Under the pieces are notes generated by a model that did no database searches, was not told the origin of the DNA, and saw nothing but the letters and a program-made list of their open reading frames with translations. Shown one piece after another: positions 1 to 9,709 of a stretch of 64,000 nt of DNA (its first letter is position 1; each line of letters begins with the position of its first letter). The position numbers and the translations under genes were made by a program. The DNA comes from Vibrio crassostreae (GTDB taxonomy: Bacteria; Pseudomonadota; Gammaproteobacteria; Enterobacterales; Vibrionaceae): contig NZ_AP025476.1 of NCBI RefSeq assembly GCF_024347415.1, positions 1,550,001-1,614,000 of the forward strand, written 5' to 3'.

Positions 1-1461
1 TTTATTGATGCGGTTTTAGAACACGAGAGTGCCGATGTTGCAGGCCAACGCTTCGCGATTGAGAGCTCACGTAAATTAGCAAGCAGCCGACTCAGTGTTG
101 CTGAAGAGCAGTTGTTAGCGGCTATGAAGGTTGATGGCCGTGATGGGTGGGGGCGTTTATACGACAACCTAACCGGTTCTTTAAAGCTGTCACTAAAGCT
201 GGACGGTGAAGAGGAAGCTCTGGGCTTTTCTCAAGCGGCGAGCTTGTTGTATGGCAGCGAATTCGACAAACAAGAACCGGCATGGCGCGCCGTTCAAGGT
301 GCGATGAAAACGCATCAAGAGTCTTTTGCTTCGATCCTAAATGCATTGGCGGGTTGGCGACTGACTGAAAACAAAAAGCGCTCGAAGATTAGCGATGTGC
401 ATTTCTTAGATCCAAGCCTACACGGCAGCCGCATCGTACCTGAAACGTTAGACACCATGATGTCTGTTGCGAAAGCTAATCGAACGGTTGGCCAGAAAGC
501 GGGTTTGTTGATGGCAAGAGTTCACGGTTTAGATGAAATGAAGCCTTGGAATCATTTAGCAGCAATGCTACCACTCGGTGACGCTGAATCTAAGATCTAC
601 CCATTTGATGAAGCGATCGAAGTGATCAAAACTGCGTTCGCTGAAGTAAATCCAGAGATGGCTGATTTCGTCGCTTTGATGGTTGAGAACGGTTGGATTG
701 ATGCAGCTCCAGCTGCGAACAAACGTCTAGGTGCGTACTGCACCAAGTTTGCAGCGACACGCACACCACTTGTGTTCATGACATGGAGTGGCAGCCGCTC
801 AAACTTAATGACATTGGCGCACGAACTAGGCCACGCGTTCCACAACTGGGTGATGAAAGACATGCCGTTGTGTCAAACACGCTACCCAATGACGCTAGCA
901 GAAACGGCTTCGATCTTTGCTGAAAACATCGTTCGTGACCATCTATTGAAGCAAGCAAAAACACGCAATGAGAAACTTGAAATGCTATGGGAAGAGCTTT
1001 CTTCTTCTTTGGCATTAATGGTGAACATTCCTGTGCGTTTTGAGTTTGAAAAAGCTTTCTACGAGCAGCGTGAAAAAGGTGAGCTAACGGCTCAGCAGCT
1101 GTGTGACTTGATGGAAACGACTTGGAAAGAGTGGTACGGCGATGCAATGACAGAAGCCGACCCTTACTTCTGGGCGAGCAAGCTGCACTTCAGCATCTCT
1201 CAAGTAAGCTTCTACAACTACCCATACTTGTTTGGTTACCTATTCAGTAAAGGTGTTTATGCTCAGCGAGATGCGAAAGGCGAGCAATTTTACGGCGATT
1301 ACGTGTCGTTGCTTCGTGATACAGGCAGCATGATGGCGGAAGAAGTCGTTCAAAAGCACCTTGGTATGGATCTGACTCAAGCGGATTTTTGGCAACAAAG
1401 CATCGACATGGTCAAAGTTCAAATCGATGAATTTGAAAGATTACTCGATCAGGAAGATTAA
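1..1461 (+). CDS. M3 family oligoendopeptidase (PepF type), 3' part
   Basis: A zinc oligopeptidase that cleaves short cytoplasmic peptides. The reading frame is already open at base 1, so the 5' end lies outside the window; 486 codons are visible of a family length near 600. The zinc site HELGH (820-834, inside LAHELGHAFHNWV) is followed about 25 residues later by the TLAETASIF stretch that supplies the third ligand in M3 enzymes. The C-terminal part is helical with FWASKLHF and FYNYPYLFGYLFSKG blocks, as in PepF-like M3B proteins. It stands alone; a weak hairpin follows. Family assignment is firm; the physiological substrate is unknown. Confidence 0.93.
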   Translation, partial: FIDAVLEHESADVAGQRFAIESSRKLASSRLSVAEEQLLAAMKVDGRDGWGRLYDNLTGSLKLSLKLDGEEEALGFSQAASLLYGSEFDKQEPAWRAVQGAMKTHQESFASILNALAGWRLTENKKRSKISDVHFLDPSLHGSRIVPETLDTMMSVAKANRTVGQKAGLLMARVHGLDEMKPWNHLAAMLPLGDAESKIYPFDEAIEVIKTAFAEVNPEMADFVALMVENGWIDAAPAANKRLGAYCTKFAATRTPLVFMTWSGSRSNLMTLAHELGHAFHNWVMKDMPLCQTRYPMTLAETASIFAENIVRDHLLKQAKTRNEKLEMLWEELSSSLALMVNIPVRFEFEKAFYEQREKGELTAQQLCDLMETTWKEWYGDAMTEADPYFWASKLHFSISQVSFYNYPYLFGYLFSKGVYAQRDAKGEQFYGDYVSLLRDTGSMMAEEVVQKHLGMDLTQADFWQQSIDMVKVQIDEFERLLDQED

Positions 1462-1486
1462 TTGATCTCAATCTGTTCATGGCAGG

Positions 1487-1520
1487 TAAGAGCTGTGTTA
1501 GCTTACGTGGCTCTTATCTT
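1487..1520 (+). terminator. possible terminator after the M3 peptidase
   Basis: Inverted repeat TAAGAGC (1487-1493) and GCTCTTA (1510-1516), then TCTT. The U-tract is weak, so the call is tentative. Confidence 0.35.
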
Positions 1521-1729
1521 GCTGAGATGACCTGAGACAACCAAAAGCTGCTCTAAATAGCGAAAGTTATTTGGAACAGATGTCGGTTAGTAAAATCAGC
1601 AGGTAATACAAAAATATATGGGTAGTATTTGTGAGTGATAACGGAGTTTCTATTGATAAGTGCGATCCTAGCAACACAATTTCTATGTACAATTTATTAA
1701 CATACGGCCGTGCAATTAAGGAGTAGCGC

Positions 1730-2758
1730 ATGACGAAGACCCTCTTTCGCCAATCATTTCTTTTTGACAGCCTAGATCTTGAGCAAGAAGTGGTTGCAGG
1801 ACAGACCGTACTGAGTAACGGTGTTCAAATTAAGCTTCATCAACGCGGTGTATTGGAAGTGATTCCCGCAGAGTACAATTCTGAAACCAAGAATATCATC
1901 TTTTCAACAGGTGTTCATGGCGACGAAACTTCACCAATGGAGCTGATTGATAAGCTCATTGAGGATATTGAAACAGGCTTCCAAGTAGTGACAGCAAGAT
2001 GTTTATTCATCATTGCTCACCCGGAAGCAACCAATGCGCATACTCGTTTTCTTGATGTGAATATGAACCGTCTGTTTGATGAAAAACAGCACGAAAGCAA
2101 CCGAGAAGTGGATATCGCGAAGAACCTTAAGTACTTGGTGACTGAGTTTTACAAAGAAACGGTACCTGCCACTCGTTGGCACTTAGATCTGCACTGTGCG
2201 ATCCGTTTGTCTAAGCATTACTCTTTCGCCGTAAGCCCTAAGGTTCGCCACGAAGTTCGCAGCAAAGCTTTGTTCGACTTCATCAACAGTGCTCACGTTG
2301 AAGCTGTGTTGTTATCGAATGCGCCAACGAGCACTTTCAGTTGGTACAGTGCTGAAAACTTCGAAGCCCAAGCACTGACAATGGAGCTAGGGCAGGTAGC
2401 AAGAATTGGTGAGAACCAACTTGATAAGCTAACTGCTTTCGATTTGGCAATGCGCAATCTGATTGCTGAAATAGAACCAGAGCATTTGCCGAAGAAAACC
2501 ATTACATATCGCGTAAGCCGAACGATTGTTCGTTTGCACGATGACTTTGATTTCATGTTCTCTGATGACGTGGAGAACTTTACCGCGTTCAAGCACGGAG
2601 AAGTGTTTGGTCATGATGGTGATAAGCCATTGATGGCGAAGAATGAAAACGAAGCAGTGGTATTCCCAAATCGTAACGTGGCTATCGGTCAACGAGCGGC
2701 CTTAATGGTGTGTGAAGTTGAAACACGATTCGACCACGGTCAGCTTGTGTACGATTAA
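1730..2758 (+). CDS. astE: succinylglutamate desuccinylase
   Basis: Last step of the arginine succinyltransferase pathway: N-succinylglutamate is hydrolysed to glutamate and succinate in the cytoplasm. It is an M14-like zinc amidohydrolase. The likely metal ligands are H63 and E66 in VHGDETSPME and H155 in HLDLHCAIR, and the likely catalytic glutamate is E219 in TMELGQV. The length of 342 aa is normal for AstE. The ATG follows a strong AAGGAG ribosome site. The gene is separate from any astCADB cluster here and is followed by btuCD, with which it has no obvious functional link. Confidence 0.93.
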   Translation: MTKTLFRQSFLFDSLDLEQEVVAGQTVLSNGVQIKLHQRGVLEVIPAEYNSETKNIIFSTGVHGDETSPMELIDKLIEDIETGFQVVTARCLFIIAHPEATNAHTRFLDVNMNRLFDEKQHESNREVDIAKNLKYLVTEFYKETVPATRWHLDLHCAIRLSKHYSFAVSPKVRHEVRSKALFDFINSAHVEAVLLSNAPTSTFSWYSAENFEAQALTMELGQVARIGENQLDKLTAFDLAMRNLIAEIEPEHLPKKTITYRVSRTIVRLHDDFDFMFSDDVENFTAFKHGEVFGHDGDKPLMAKNENEAVVFPNRNVAIGQRAALMVCEVETRFDHGQLVYD

Positions 2759-2810
2759 TACCGAGTCGAGTTATAGCAACGAAAACAACCTCTCAACTGG
2801 TTGAAATATC

Positions 2811-2845
2811 AAGGTTCACATTACGGTGTGAGCCTTGAGTTTATT
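2811..2845 (+). terminator. terminator between astE and btuC
   Basis: Stem AAGGTTCACA (2811-2820) with TGTGAGCCTT (2827-2836), one G-U pair, then a T-rich run. It suggests btuC is transcribed separately from astE. Confidence 0.55.
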
Positions 2846-2891
2846 TAGGGATACAGGTAAGGTTACGCGAACAATTTCAAAGTAGCTTGAT

Positions 2892-3887
2892 ATGGATTTC
2901 CAACAACTTCTTCACCAAAAACAGCGCAAATGGAACAGAGCCATTTATCTGATGACAGCACTGCTTGTCACGCTGAGTGCGATTTACCTAATGGTTGGCG
3001 ATCTCTTCATTTCCCCTCTGGACACCTTATCCACGTTAGAACAAAAACTACTGATTGATTTACGCTTACCTCGATTATTAGCAGCGATTGCGATCGGGGC
3101 AGGGCTAGCTGTATCTGGCGCTAGCTTGCAAGTCTTATTAGGCAACGTATTAGCAGAGCCAGGAGTGCTCGGCATTTCTGGGGGCGCAAGCCTCGCCATG
3201 GTGATTGTGCTGTTCTTCTTGCCGTTTGCGCCGACCCCAGAACTGTTCATGATTGCTGCGGTTTTAGGCTCGCTCTGTTTCACCGTGATACTGGTGAGCA
3301 TGGTAAAAACGATGCGACTCACCACGGCTAAATTACTGCTGGTGGGTGTTGCATTAGGCATTCTTTCTGGCGCGATGGTGACATGGGCGTTCTATTTTAG
3401 TGATGACTTAAGTCTACGCTTGTTGATGTATTGGCTGATGGGTAGCTTGGGTGGTGTAACTTGGTACCAACACTCGCTCACGTTAGTGATGATCCCCGTT
3501 ATTATCTGGTTGTGTTTGCAAGGCAGCAAACTAGACAAACTGATGATAGGCGAAACGCATGCCGCACAGTTAGGCGTGAATGTTCCGAGATTACGTTGGC
3601 GTTTAATCTTTGCTGTCTCAATTTTAGTCGGTTGTGCCGTGGCATTAGGCGGCGTGATCAGCTTTGTTGGCTTGGTTGTGCCACACTTATTGCGTTTAGC
3701 GATTGGTACTGATAACAAATATCTGCTTCCTTTGTCTGCCGTTGCTGGTGCTGCATTGCTTGTATTTGCTGATATCTGTGCAAGAACCTTATTAGATTCC
3801 GCAGAGCTGCCTTTGGGTGTGATGACCACCAGTATTGGTGCGCCTATCTTCATTTGGATGTTAATTAAAAATCATGATTCAAATTAA
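2892..3887 (+). CDS. btuC: vitamin B12 ABC transporter permease
   Basis: Inner-membrane permease of the BtuCDF cobalamin importer, FecCD family. The 331 aa have about ten hydrophobic helices. Family blocks are visible: [17 protein letters not shown] after TM1, the [19 protein letters not shown] loop, and [15 protein letters not shown] near the end. The gene overlaps btuD by 14 bases, so the two are translationally coupled. No gene for the periplasmic binding protein or the BtuB receptor is nearby. Other FecCD substrates (iron siderophores) cannot be fully excluded, but the partner ATPase is also of BtuD type. Confidence 0.9.
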   Translation: MDFQQLLHQKQRKWNRAIYLMTALLVTLSAIYLMVGDLFISPLDTLSTLEQKLLIDLRLPRLLAAIAIGAGLAVSGASLQVLLGNVLAEPGVLGISGGASLAMVIVLFFLPFAPTPELFMIAAVLGSLCFTVILVSMVKTMRLTTAKLLLVGVALGILSGAMVTWAFYFSDDLSLRLLMYWLMGSLGGVTWYQHSLTLVMIPVIIWLCLQGSKLDKLMIGETHAAQLGVNVPRLRWRLIFAVSILVGCAVALGGVISFVGLVVPHLLRLAIGTDNKYLLPLSAVAGAALLVFADICARTLLDSAELPLGVMTTSIGAPIFIWMLIKNHDSN

Positions 3888-4632
3888 GAGCCTGAGCGTC
3901 GGCGCTCGTTTATTACCACTATCATTTGAGCTCAAGCAAGGGCAGGTGACTCATGTTATCGGCCCGAATGGCAGCGGTAAAAGTACCTTACTCGAAGCGA
4001 TATCTGGCATTGGTGATGGCTATAAAGGTGATATAAAGTTCGACGGGCAGGATTTGTCACAACTGTCGCTACAAGATTTATCATTACATCGTGCTTATTT
4101 ATGCCAAAGCGCAAGGCCAGCCTTCAACTTGGAAGTATTCCAATACCTTGCGTTGTCATTGCCAAGTTCATCGCATGGCCTTGAGGCTGAAATCAACGCA
4201 GCTTTGGAAGAAATCAGCCATATGTTAGACATTGCAGACAAACTTCATCGTTCAATTCAGACACTGTCTGGTGGTGAATGGCAACGCGTTCGCTTGGCGG
4301 GCATGTGTCTGCAAATCTGGCCGACACTTAACCCCTACGCGAAGCTGCTGATCCTCGACGAACCTGCCGCTCCGTTGGATATTGCACAAGAAGCCTTGTT
4401 GTACAAGCTCATTGAACGAGTAGCAGAGAAGGGGATCGCAGTTATCATGGCTAACCATGATTTGAACAGAACCCTAAGACACGCAGACCAAGTGTTGCTG
4501 CTCGATAAGGGCGTACTGCAAGCATCAGGTACCGCTACAGCAGTGCTTATTCCAGAACAACTAGAGTCCGTGTTCAACACTGAAGTCAAAAGTATCTCAG
4601 TCGATAATCAAACCTATCTGCTGTTTGGTTAG
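3874..4632 (+). CDS. btuD: vitamin B12 ABC transporter ATPase
   Basis: Cytoplasmic ATPase subunit that powers cobalamin import with BtuC. Walker A is GPNGSGKST (residues 30-38), the ABC signature is [13 protein letters not shown], Walker B is [12 protein letters not shown], and the switch histidine is in [14 protein letters not shown]. The length of 252 aa is that of BtuD. The start lies inside the 3' end of btuC. No terminator follows before the next small gene, so some readthrough into it is possible. Confidence 0.92.
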   Translation: MIQIKSLSVGARLLPLSFELKQGQVTHVIGPNGSGKSTLLEAISGIGDGYKGDIKFDGQDLSQLSLQDLSLHRAYLCQSARPAFNLEVFQYLALSLPSSSHGLEAEINAALEEISHMLDIADKLHRSIQTLSGGEWQRVRLAGMCLQIWPTLNPYAKLLILDEPAAPLDIAQEALLYKLIERVAEKGIAVIMANHDLNRTLRHADQVLLLDKGVLQASGTATAVLIPEQLESVFNTEVKSISVDNQTYLLFG

Positions 4633-4723
4633 ATAGGGCGTTTGTCTAGAAAGAGTATTTGCTAAAAGGTTATTTGGTTAAGCGGATTCTTGGGTTCAAG
4701 ACGAGTTAGTAAAGGAAGCGAAT

Positions 4724-5083
4724 ATGTTTAGATACATCCAAAGAAGAAGAATCAAAAAGGTGATTAAGTCATTGTCTGCAAAGATGGTGAAGAGCTACGG
4801 AAGCCGTGATTTCTTCTCGATTGGACAGGTTGAGACGAGCTCTAATGAACTGAGCAAGCGCCAACAACAGATTGCTTTAGCCTTGTTTGCGGATCCAAAA
4901 GACCTTGCTGTTGAATTGGCTCCCACTATCTAGCTGTTACGTAATGATGTGTCGAATGACTTCTTCGGTGGAGAAGAGTACACAGCGCGAGATGTACTCA
5001 ATCTATTGGGTGGCGGCGGTTGGAAGGGCGGTCGTATGGACGATGACATGTCGCATCGTATGGGCATGAATAGCCGTTATTAA
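4724..5083 (+). pseudogene. small conserved-type protein interrupted by an in-frame amber codon
   Basis: A good ribosome site (AAAGGAAGCGAAT) precedes an ATG that opens a 120-codon frame broken once, by TAG at 4931-4933. The same frame continues without shift through 49 codons ending GMNSRY at the TAA of 5081-5083. The first part is basic and helical (MFRYIQRRRIKKVIKSL). The second part ends in a glycine-rich segment (LLGGGGWKGGRM). It resembles small Vibrio proteins that I recall as DUF6559; that name is from memory. CAG to TAG is the simplest explanation for the stop. The product is probably a 69-aa truncated protein. A strong terminator closes the unit. Confidence 0.7.
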
Positions 5084-5143
5084 TTGCCTTATCATTACTC
5101 AACTTGTGTACAACTCGTGCAGCATACTTAATGTATATATTGG

Positions 5144-5172
5144 AAGCGGCTTAATCATTAAGCCGCTTTTTT
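5144..5172 (+). terminator. intrinsic terminator
   Basis: Perfect stem AAGCGGCTTA (5144-5153) and TAAGCCGCTT (5159-5168), followed by TTTT. Ends the btuCD/small-gene unit. Confidence 0.85.
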
Positions 5173-5434
5173 ATTCACTTTGAATAATGTTGCGTCAATC
5201 AAGACGGAATACTGAGATCCGATAATTCGAAGCAACATCATCTATCGACAACGCATTTCTTTGAGTTGTGTGACTCTGATTCCTATCAATATAAAACCCG
5301 CTGTTATTGATAAAATTGACGTATATATTTTTCGTTGTTCTTCAAATAAAAACTATAAACCCTCGAAGTGCAATTTTGATTGGTAAGTGACCAATTGATG
5401 TGATGTGCAGGGTAAAATAATAGAGAGTGGGAAA

Positions 5435-6937
5435 GTGACAACAATAAATAATAATATTCTAAAAGTAGCAGTAGGTATGGCTATGCTATCGAGTGTGCCT
5501 TCAGTGGCAAATGCTCATGGTTGGTCTGAATTTCCAAGTGCGCGTCAGAACACGTGTTACGAGCAAGGCGGAATCTGGTCGGGTACACCACCTAATGCTG
5601 CGTGTGCTCAAGCAAAAGACATTTCTGGTTCATATCCGTTTGTTCAACGTAACGAATACGCTAAAAATGTTCAGGATTTCAATAATATCAATGCTGTAAA
5701 AGCGGCGATTCCTGACGGCACGTTATGTTACGCCAATGATTCGCAAAAACGCGGTATGGGTGCGCCTCATACTGGTTGGACTCGTACTGAACTAAATACT
5801 GGTACGTTTGAATATGTATTCAATGCGACTGCGCCACACAACCCTTCTTTTTGGGAGTTCTACCTAACGAAACCAAACGCAGACCTAAGCAAAGGCTTAG
5901 CGTGGGGAGACTTAGAGCTTATCCAAGAAGAGGGTAACGTTCCGGTTAATGGTGGTAAGTACCGCATTAACGTCACTATCCCTTCAGACCGTTCTGGCGA
6001 TGCGATTCTATTCGTTCGCTGGCAACGTGATGATGCTGCGGGCGAAGGCTTCTACAACTGTTCAGACATCACTATCGCGGGTGGCACAACCCCTCCACCA
6101 GAGCCGGGTCCAGAGCCCGATCTAGTGCGTGGTGATCTGTTTGTTTCAGACCAATTTGGAACGCCAGAAGTTGGTGATACAGTTAAGTACGACATCATCA
6201 ACAAGTATGGTGAAGTAGCGCGTAGCTTCGACATCGTCATCGATGCTTCAAACATTAACGATTGGGCTCGTTTGTTGGCTTCAGAAATCAATGGTTGGCA
6301 TGAAGAGTTTAAAGATGGCGCGATCTTCATTGGTGACTGGCACGCTGAAATGCAGCACTACATGTACTTCCAAAACGATCCTTCACGTAACTTCTTCAAC
6401 TCAAAAGATAGCCGTGCTTCTGGTCAGTTAACGCTGATTGATGGTGGCGACGGTGGTGTTGAACCACTGAAAGGTGACATCTACGAGCTAGTGAAGAGTG
6501 ACAATGTTGTGAATGCTGGCGATAAAGTTGTGATTGCAACAAGCGAAGCGGCGACATTGACTCAAACTCAAGGTTCTTCAGTAAGTATCCAGAATAACGG
6601 CACGGCTTCTATCGTAGTTGATACCGCTAGCATCACTGCAAACGAAACTTTATCGTTTATGGCTAGCTCAATTGAAAACGACAGTGTTGAAACCTTCACG
6701 TTCGAAGTGATTGCTGATGACGGTGGTGTAACACCAGACCCCGATCCAACGCCGGATCCTGATCCGACTCCTGACCCAGACAATGGCACTTGGGACTCAT
6801 CAGCGACTTACCTTGGTGGCGAAGTCGTGACTTACTCGAACCAGTCATGGAAAGCGCAATGGTGGGTTCAAGGTGGTACAAACCCTAAAGCGACCTACGA
6901 AAATGAAAAATGGGGCGTTTGGCGTCCAGCTCAATAA
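5435..6937 (+). CDS. secreted AA10 lytic polysaccharide monooxygenase with C-terminal chitin-binding module
   Basis: A copper enzyme that oxidatively cleaves crystalline chitin (or cellulose) outside the cell. A signal peptide (residues 1-27, cut after SVANA) exposes His28, the first residue of the copper histidine brace. The second brace histidine is in GAPHTGWTR, and the axial phenylalanine is probably in AILFVRWQRDD. After the AA10 domain come a proline-rich linker, two middle domains that begin alike (LVRGDLF and LKGDIYE), a DPDPTP linker, and a CBM5/12-type module with WDSSATYLGG and the tryptophans of QSWKAQWWVQGG. I chose the GTG at 5435 because the signal peptide starts cleanly there; a GTG at 5405 would add ten residues. 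GbpA-like in plan, but shorter domains make orthology uncertain. Confidence 0.9.
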   Translation: MTTINNNILKVAVGMAMLSSVPSVANAHGWSEFPSARQNTCYEQGGIWSGTPPNAACAQAKDISGSYPFVQRNEYAKNVQDFNNINAVKAAIPDGTLCYANDSQKRGMGAPHTGWTRTELNTGTFEYVFNATAPHNPSFWEFYLTKPNADLSKGLAWGDLELIQEEGNVPVNGGKYRINVTIPSDRSGDAILFVRWQRDDAAGEGFYNCSDITIAGGTTPPPEPGPEPDLVRGDLFVSDQFGTPEVGDTVKYDIINKYGEVARSFDIVIDASNINDWARLLASEINGWHEEFKDGAIFIGDWHAEMQHYMYFQNDPSRNFFNSKDSRASGQLTLIDGGDGGVEPLKGDIYELVKSDNVVNAGDKVVIATSEAATLTQTQGSSVSIQNNGTASIVVDTASITANETLSFMASSIENDSVETFTFEVIADDGGVTPDPDPTPDPDPTPDPDNGTWDSSATYLGGEVVTYSNQSWKAQWWVQGGTNPKATYENEKWGVWRPAQ

Positions 6938-6952
6938 CTCCATAGGTTTCAC

Positions 6953-6981
6953 GATATGGGCACACCTGAGGTGCCCATATC
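6953..6981 (+). terminator. hairpin after the LPMO gene
   Basis: Perfect 11-bp stem GATATGGGCAC (6953-6963) and GTGCCCATATC (6971-6981), without a U-tract. It could stabilise the mRNA 3' end or terminate weakly. Confidence 0.5.
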
Positions 6982-7122
6982 TAATGACCTCGAGTTTAAC
7001 TAACCTTGATTCCACGAATTTATTTCTTCAGAACATCCAGATACATTCCTCACGTCAGCCCCAATAAAAACAATTTCATCTAACCTATTGTTAAATATTT
7101 ACTATTTGGTAATGTGTCTAGT

Positions 7123-7141
7123 TGCACATTGAGGATGTGCA
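7123..7141. promoter_or_regulatory. palindrome upstream of the acetyltransferase gene
   Basis: TGCACAT-TGAGG-ATGTGCA, perfect 7-bp arms, 35 bases before the start codon at 7176. It may be an operator; the cognate protein is unknown. Confidence 0.3.
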
Positions 7142-7175
7142 TCACATTTAGCGAAGAATAATAGTAGGAGTTGCG

Positions 7176-7664
7176 ATGAGTATTATAGTGAGACGGTCTG
7201 AACCGTCAGATGCAAAGGGAATAAAAGAAGTTTACGAATGCACTAATGCTTATACCGGTACGCTGCAACTCCCAAATCCATCTCTGGAAAGCTGGCAGAA
7301 ACGAATCTCTAATATTCCCGACAACGTATACTCGTATGTCGCAATGATTGACGATGAGATTGTTGGCAACTTGGGAATGGAAGTGTGTGTGAACCCAAGG
7401 AGACGACATGTCGCTTCATTTGGTATGGGTGTTAAAGATGATGTACTAGGCAAAGGTGTTGGTAGCCAACTGCTCGCAACAGCAATCGATTTGTGTGATA
7501 ACTGGATTAACATCAAGCGAATGGAACTCACCGTCTATACCGATAACGAAAGAGCCATCAGCCTGTATAAGAAGTTTGGATTCGTGATTGAAGGAGAGTC
7601 TGCAGGGTTCGCTTTCAGAAATGGCGAATATGTGGCGGCTTACCACATGGCGCGACTGGTATAG
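7176..7664 (+). CDS. GNAT N-acetyltransferase, AaaT/YhhY-like
   Basis: Transfers an acetyl group from acetyl-CoA to an amino group. The 162 aa align by eye with E. coli YhhY (AaaT, an amino-acid acetyltransferase) along the whole length: NTLQLPNP-like start, PRRRHVASFGMGV, the acetyl-CoA loop GKGVGSQLL, LCDNWINIKRMELTVYTDN, YKKFGFVIEGE and RNGEYVAAYHMAR. A GGAG ribosome site precedes the ATG. Monocistronic, with a palindrome in its leader and a strong terminator behind. Substrate preference for amino acids is inferred from the relative. Confidence 0.85.
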   Translation: MSIIVRRSEPSDAKGIKEVYECTNAYTGTLQLPNPSLESWQKRISNIPDNVYSYVAMIDDEIVGNLGMEVCVNPRRRHVASFGMGVKDDVLGKGVGSQLLATAIDLCDNWINIKRMELTVYTDNERAISLYKKFGFVIEGESAGFAFRNGEYVAAYHMARLV

Positions 7665-7665
7665 C

Positions 7666-7697
7666 ACTCGGCTACAACTGACACTCGGCTACAATTA
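7666..7697. repeat. short direct repeat after a stop codon
   Basis: CACTCGGCTACAA occurs twice about 17 bases apart, directly behind the acetyltransferase stop at 7664. One of several tandem duplications at 3' gene ends in this window. Confidence 0.5.
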
Positions 7698-7743
7698 ATA
7701 CACAGCTGCAATTTACACAGTTACAAATCATTGACAGATAATA

Positions 7744-7772
7744 AAACGCCACGTTATTTAAACGTGGCGTTT
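7744..7772. terminator. bidirectional terminator
   Basis: Perfect 12-bp stem AAACGCCACGTT/AACGTGGCGTTT with T-rich flanks on both sides. It lies between convergent genes and can serve both. Confidence 0.8.
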
Positions 7773-7837
7773 GCTATTTTGGTTCGCTAGTACTTCAAAC
7801 CGCTACAGCCATAACCTAAGTTCAGCCGTAAACTTAG

Positions 7838-8413
7838 TTAAGCCGTTAGTGGCTCAAGGTTCGCAGGGCGGTAGTGTACCGATTTTAGTACTTTACCTTG
7901 GCGAACTGTCTTGCCTTCAGATACGAAATCTTCCGCACACTTCGCGATGATGTATTCGCCTTTTTGAACCGCCATCAGTTTGATGCTCTGCTCAGCATAG
8001 AAAGCTTCCGTTTCTGCGTATTCTGTTTCGTTACGACACACTTTGCTCATGTTGCTTGAGTGTACTTCGTCCCAACAAGGTAGAAAGTCGATTGAACGGT
8101 TTTTAGAAACATTCAACAGTAGGTCGATCAGGTAGCTGATTGCTAGGTTGTCTTCTACTTTCGACTGACCAAGGTGGACTAAACGTCCCATCAAAACATA
8201 AACGCTGTCTACAATAGCGTCCGCTTGTTCGATTTTAGAGTCAGCTTCTGCAAGTTCTGTTAGTTCTTCGATCGCTAGAGAGGTATGTAGCGTATCGCCT
8301 TTTTCGTCCATTGTTTCAGGAGCAGCAACAGGCAGATCAAAAGTACTGCGGAACTCTTCAATGTCGCGGTAAAGGTGATCGTAGATTTCTTGGCTTAGTT
8401 GAGAAAGGTTCAT
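7838..8413 (-). CDS. MazG-fold nucleoside triphosphate pyrophosphohydrolase family protein
   Basis: All-alpha NTP pyrophosphohydrolase-type protein. The metal-binding pattern is EELTELAEA followed by EQADAIVDSVYVL (ExxE, then ExxD), as in MazG, dUTPase-like and PRA-PH proteins. The C-terminal half (from about residue 110) has SSNMSKVCRNE and a K/G-rich tail and binds no motif I can name. I chose the ATG at 8413 because TAGGAAA sits directly before it; an in-frame ATG at 8425 is possible. Likely removes pyrophosphate from a non-canonical or excess nucleotide; the substrate is not shown. Confidence 0.75.
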   Translation of the reverse strand: MNLSQLSQEIYDHLYRDIEEFRSTFDLPVAAPETMDEKGDTLHTSLAIEELTELAEADSKIEQADAIVDSVYVLMGRLVHLGQSKVEDNLAISYLIDLLLNVSKNRSIDFLPCWDEVHSSNMSKVCRNETEYAETEAFYAEQSIKLMAVQKGEYIIAKCAEDFVSEGKTVRQGKVLKSVHYRPANLEPLTA

Positions 8414-8622
8414 TTTCCTATCCATTCTGTTTCGTTAATGGATTATTTTATCAAAGCTCGGAATAGGGTGCTAACGCAAAGTCGAAGAAGTCGACTTTTA
8501 TTCATTGGACCAATGAGGTATTTTGCATACAAACCGATTGATTATTATGTTTTCTGCCCTTTATTAGTAATAAACTCAATATTGGTGTTGTCATTTATCT
8601 CGTCAGCAGTGGGATCTCCGTT

Positions 8623-9693
8623 ATGTACCAAGCCAGTGAAAGCGAAATTGTTATACGCCGTTTGTATCAAATCACCAATGATTATCGAAAGGGCTTCGAT
8701 ATTCAGATCGCTCAGCTGCTTATTATGGGGCTTGAACGCTTCAACCTTGATATTGGTATCTTATCGAAAGTCGATGGTAATTCTTATTTAGTTGAGCACT
8801 GCGTTACACCTGAAGGGGTAGCACTCAATAGCGGTGACACCTTCGATTATCGTTCGACTTATTGCGAAATTACTTGTAAATCGATTGGTCCTATCTGCAT
8901 TGAGCATTGTGGTAAGCACGATAAGTATGCGACTCATCCTGCCTATCAGTCTTTTGGTTTGGAGTCATACATTGGTATTCCCATTTTCGTTAATGATGAG
9001 CTTTATGGCACCTTAAACTTTTCAAGCCCAGAGCCTTATCATCGTGAGTTCAAAGAGTTCGATATCGACGTGATGAGGCTAATGGCCTCATGGATCGAAG
9101 TAGAGCTGGTTAGAAGACAACAAGAACGAAAACTCAAAGAGCTCAATGAGAAGTTAGAGTACCAAGCTATGTACGATCCTTTGACACATTTACCAAATAG
9201 ACGTTGCTTGTTCAAAACGTTGAATGCGGAAGTCGAGCAGTTAAAAGGCTCTTTAGGAAAAGGAACCTTGGCAATTGTCGACATCGATTTCTTTAAACAG
9301 GTCAATGACACTTATGGCCACCAAATGGGTGATGTTGTCTTAAAGAAAGTGGCGAACGTGCTAAGTAATAACACTCAAGAGGGTGAGTTTGTGGCGCGTT
9401 TTGGTGGTGAAGAGTTTATTCTTTGGTACCCAAATAAAACACCAAGTTGTGTAGAAGATAAGTTCATGACTCTTTTGCAAGAGATGAAGAAAATCACGCT
9501 GGATAGAAAGCCTGTTACTATATCAATCGGTGCGTGTCATTTTGAGTTGAGTACAGGGGATACCAAAGGGGAAAGGATGTCGGCGTTAGATAAGCTAATC
9601 AAAGTTGCCGATGAATGTCTGTACATTGCGAAACAAAATGGACGAGATCAGTTCATTTCTCGTCCATATCATCAAGAGCGCTCAGGAATATGA
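8623..9693 (+). CDS. GAF-domain diguanylate cyclase
   Basis: Synthesises cyclic di-GMP from two GTP. A GAF-like sensor occupies about residues 10-160 (ESYIGIPIFVNDELYGTLNFSS is the typical core). A short coiled coil (ERKLKELNEKLEYQA) follows, and then the GGDEF domain with DPLTHLPNRR, DIDFFKQVNDTYGH and the active site RFGGEEF (GGEEF at 261-265). The inhibitory RxxD site is absent (QEGE at that place), so product feedback there is unlikely. No transmembrane segment: a cytoplasmic signal receptor. Ligand unknown. Monocistronic; convergent with the DUF1415 gene. Confidence 0.9.
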   Translation: MYQASESEIVIRRLYQITNDYRKGFDIQIAQLLIMGLERFNLDIGILSKVDGNSYLVEHCVTPEGVALNSGDTFDYRSTYCEITCKSIGPICIEHCGKHDKYATHPAYQSFGLESYIGIPIFVNDELYGTLNFSSPEPYHREFKEFDIDVMRLMASWIEVELVRRQQERKLKELNEKLEYQAMYDPLTHLPNRRCLFKTLNAEVEQLKGSLGKGTLAIVDIDFFKQVNDTYGHQMGDVVLKKVANVLSNNTQEGEFVARFGGEEFILWYPNKTPSCVEDKFMTLLQEMKKITLDRKPVTISIGACHFELSTGDTKGERMSALDKLIKVADECLYIAKQNGRDQFISRPYHQERSGI

Positions 9694-9709
9694 GCCAGCA
9701 TGTTAGCGA

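Noticed and set aside
2759..2891. Cobalamin riboswitch before btuC
   Set aside because: The gap is 133 bases, shorter than the riboswitch, and I see no B12-box sequence. Only a terminator-like hairpin is present.
4931..4933. Amber codon read as pyrrolysine or selenocysteine
   Set aside because: Selenocysteine uses TGA, and Vibrio have no pyrrolysine system that I know of. A simple nonsense mutation is more likely.
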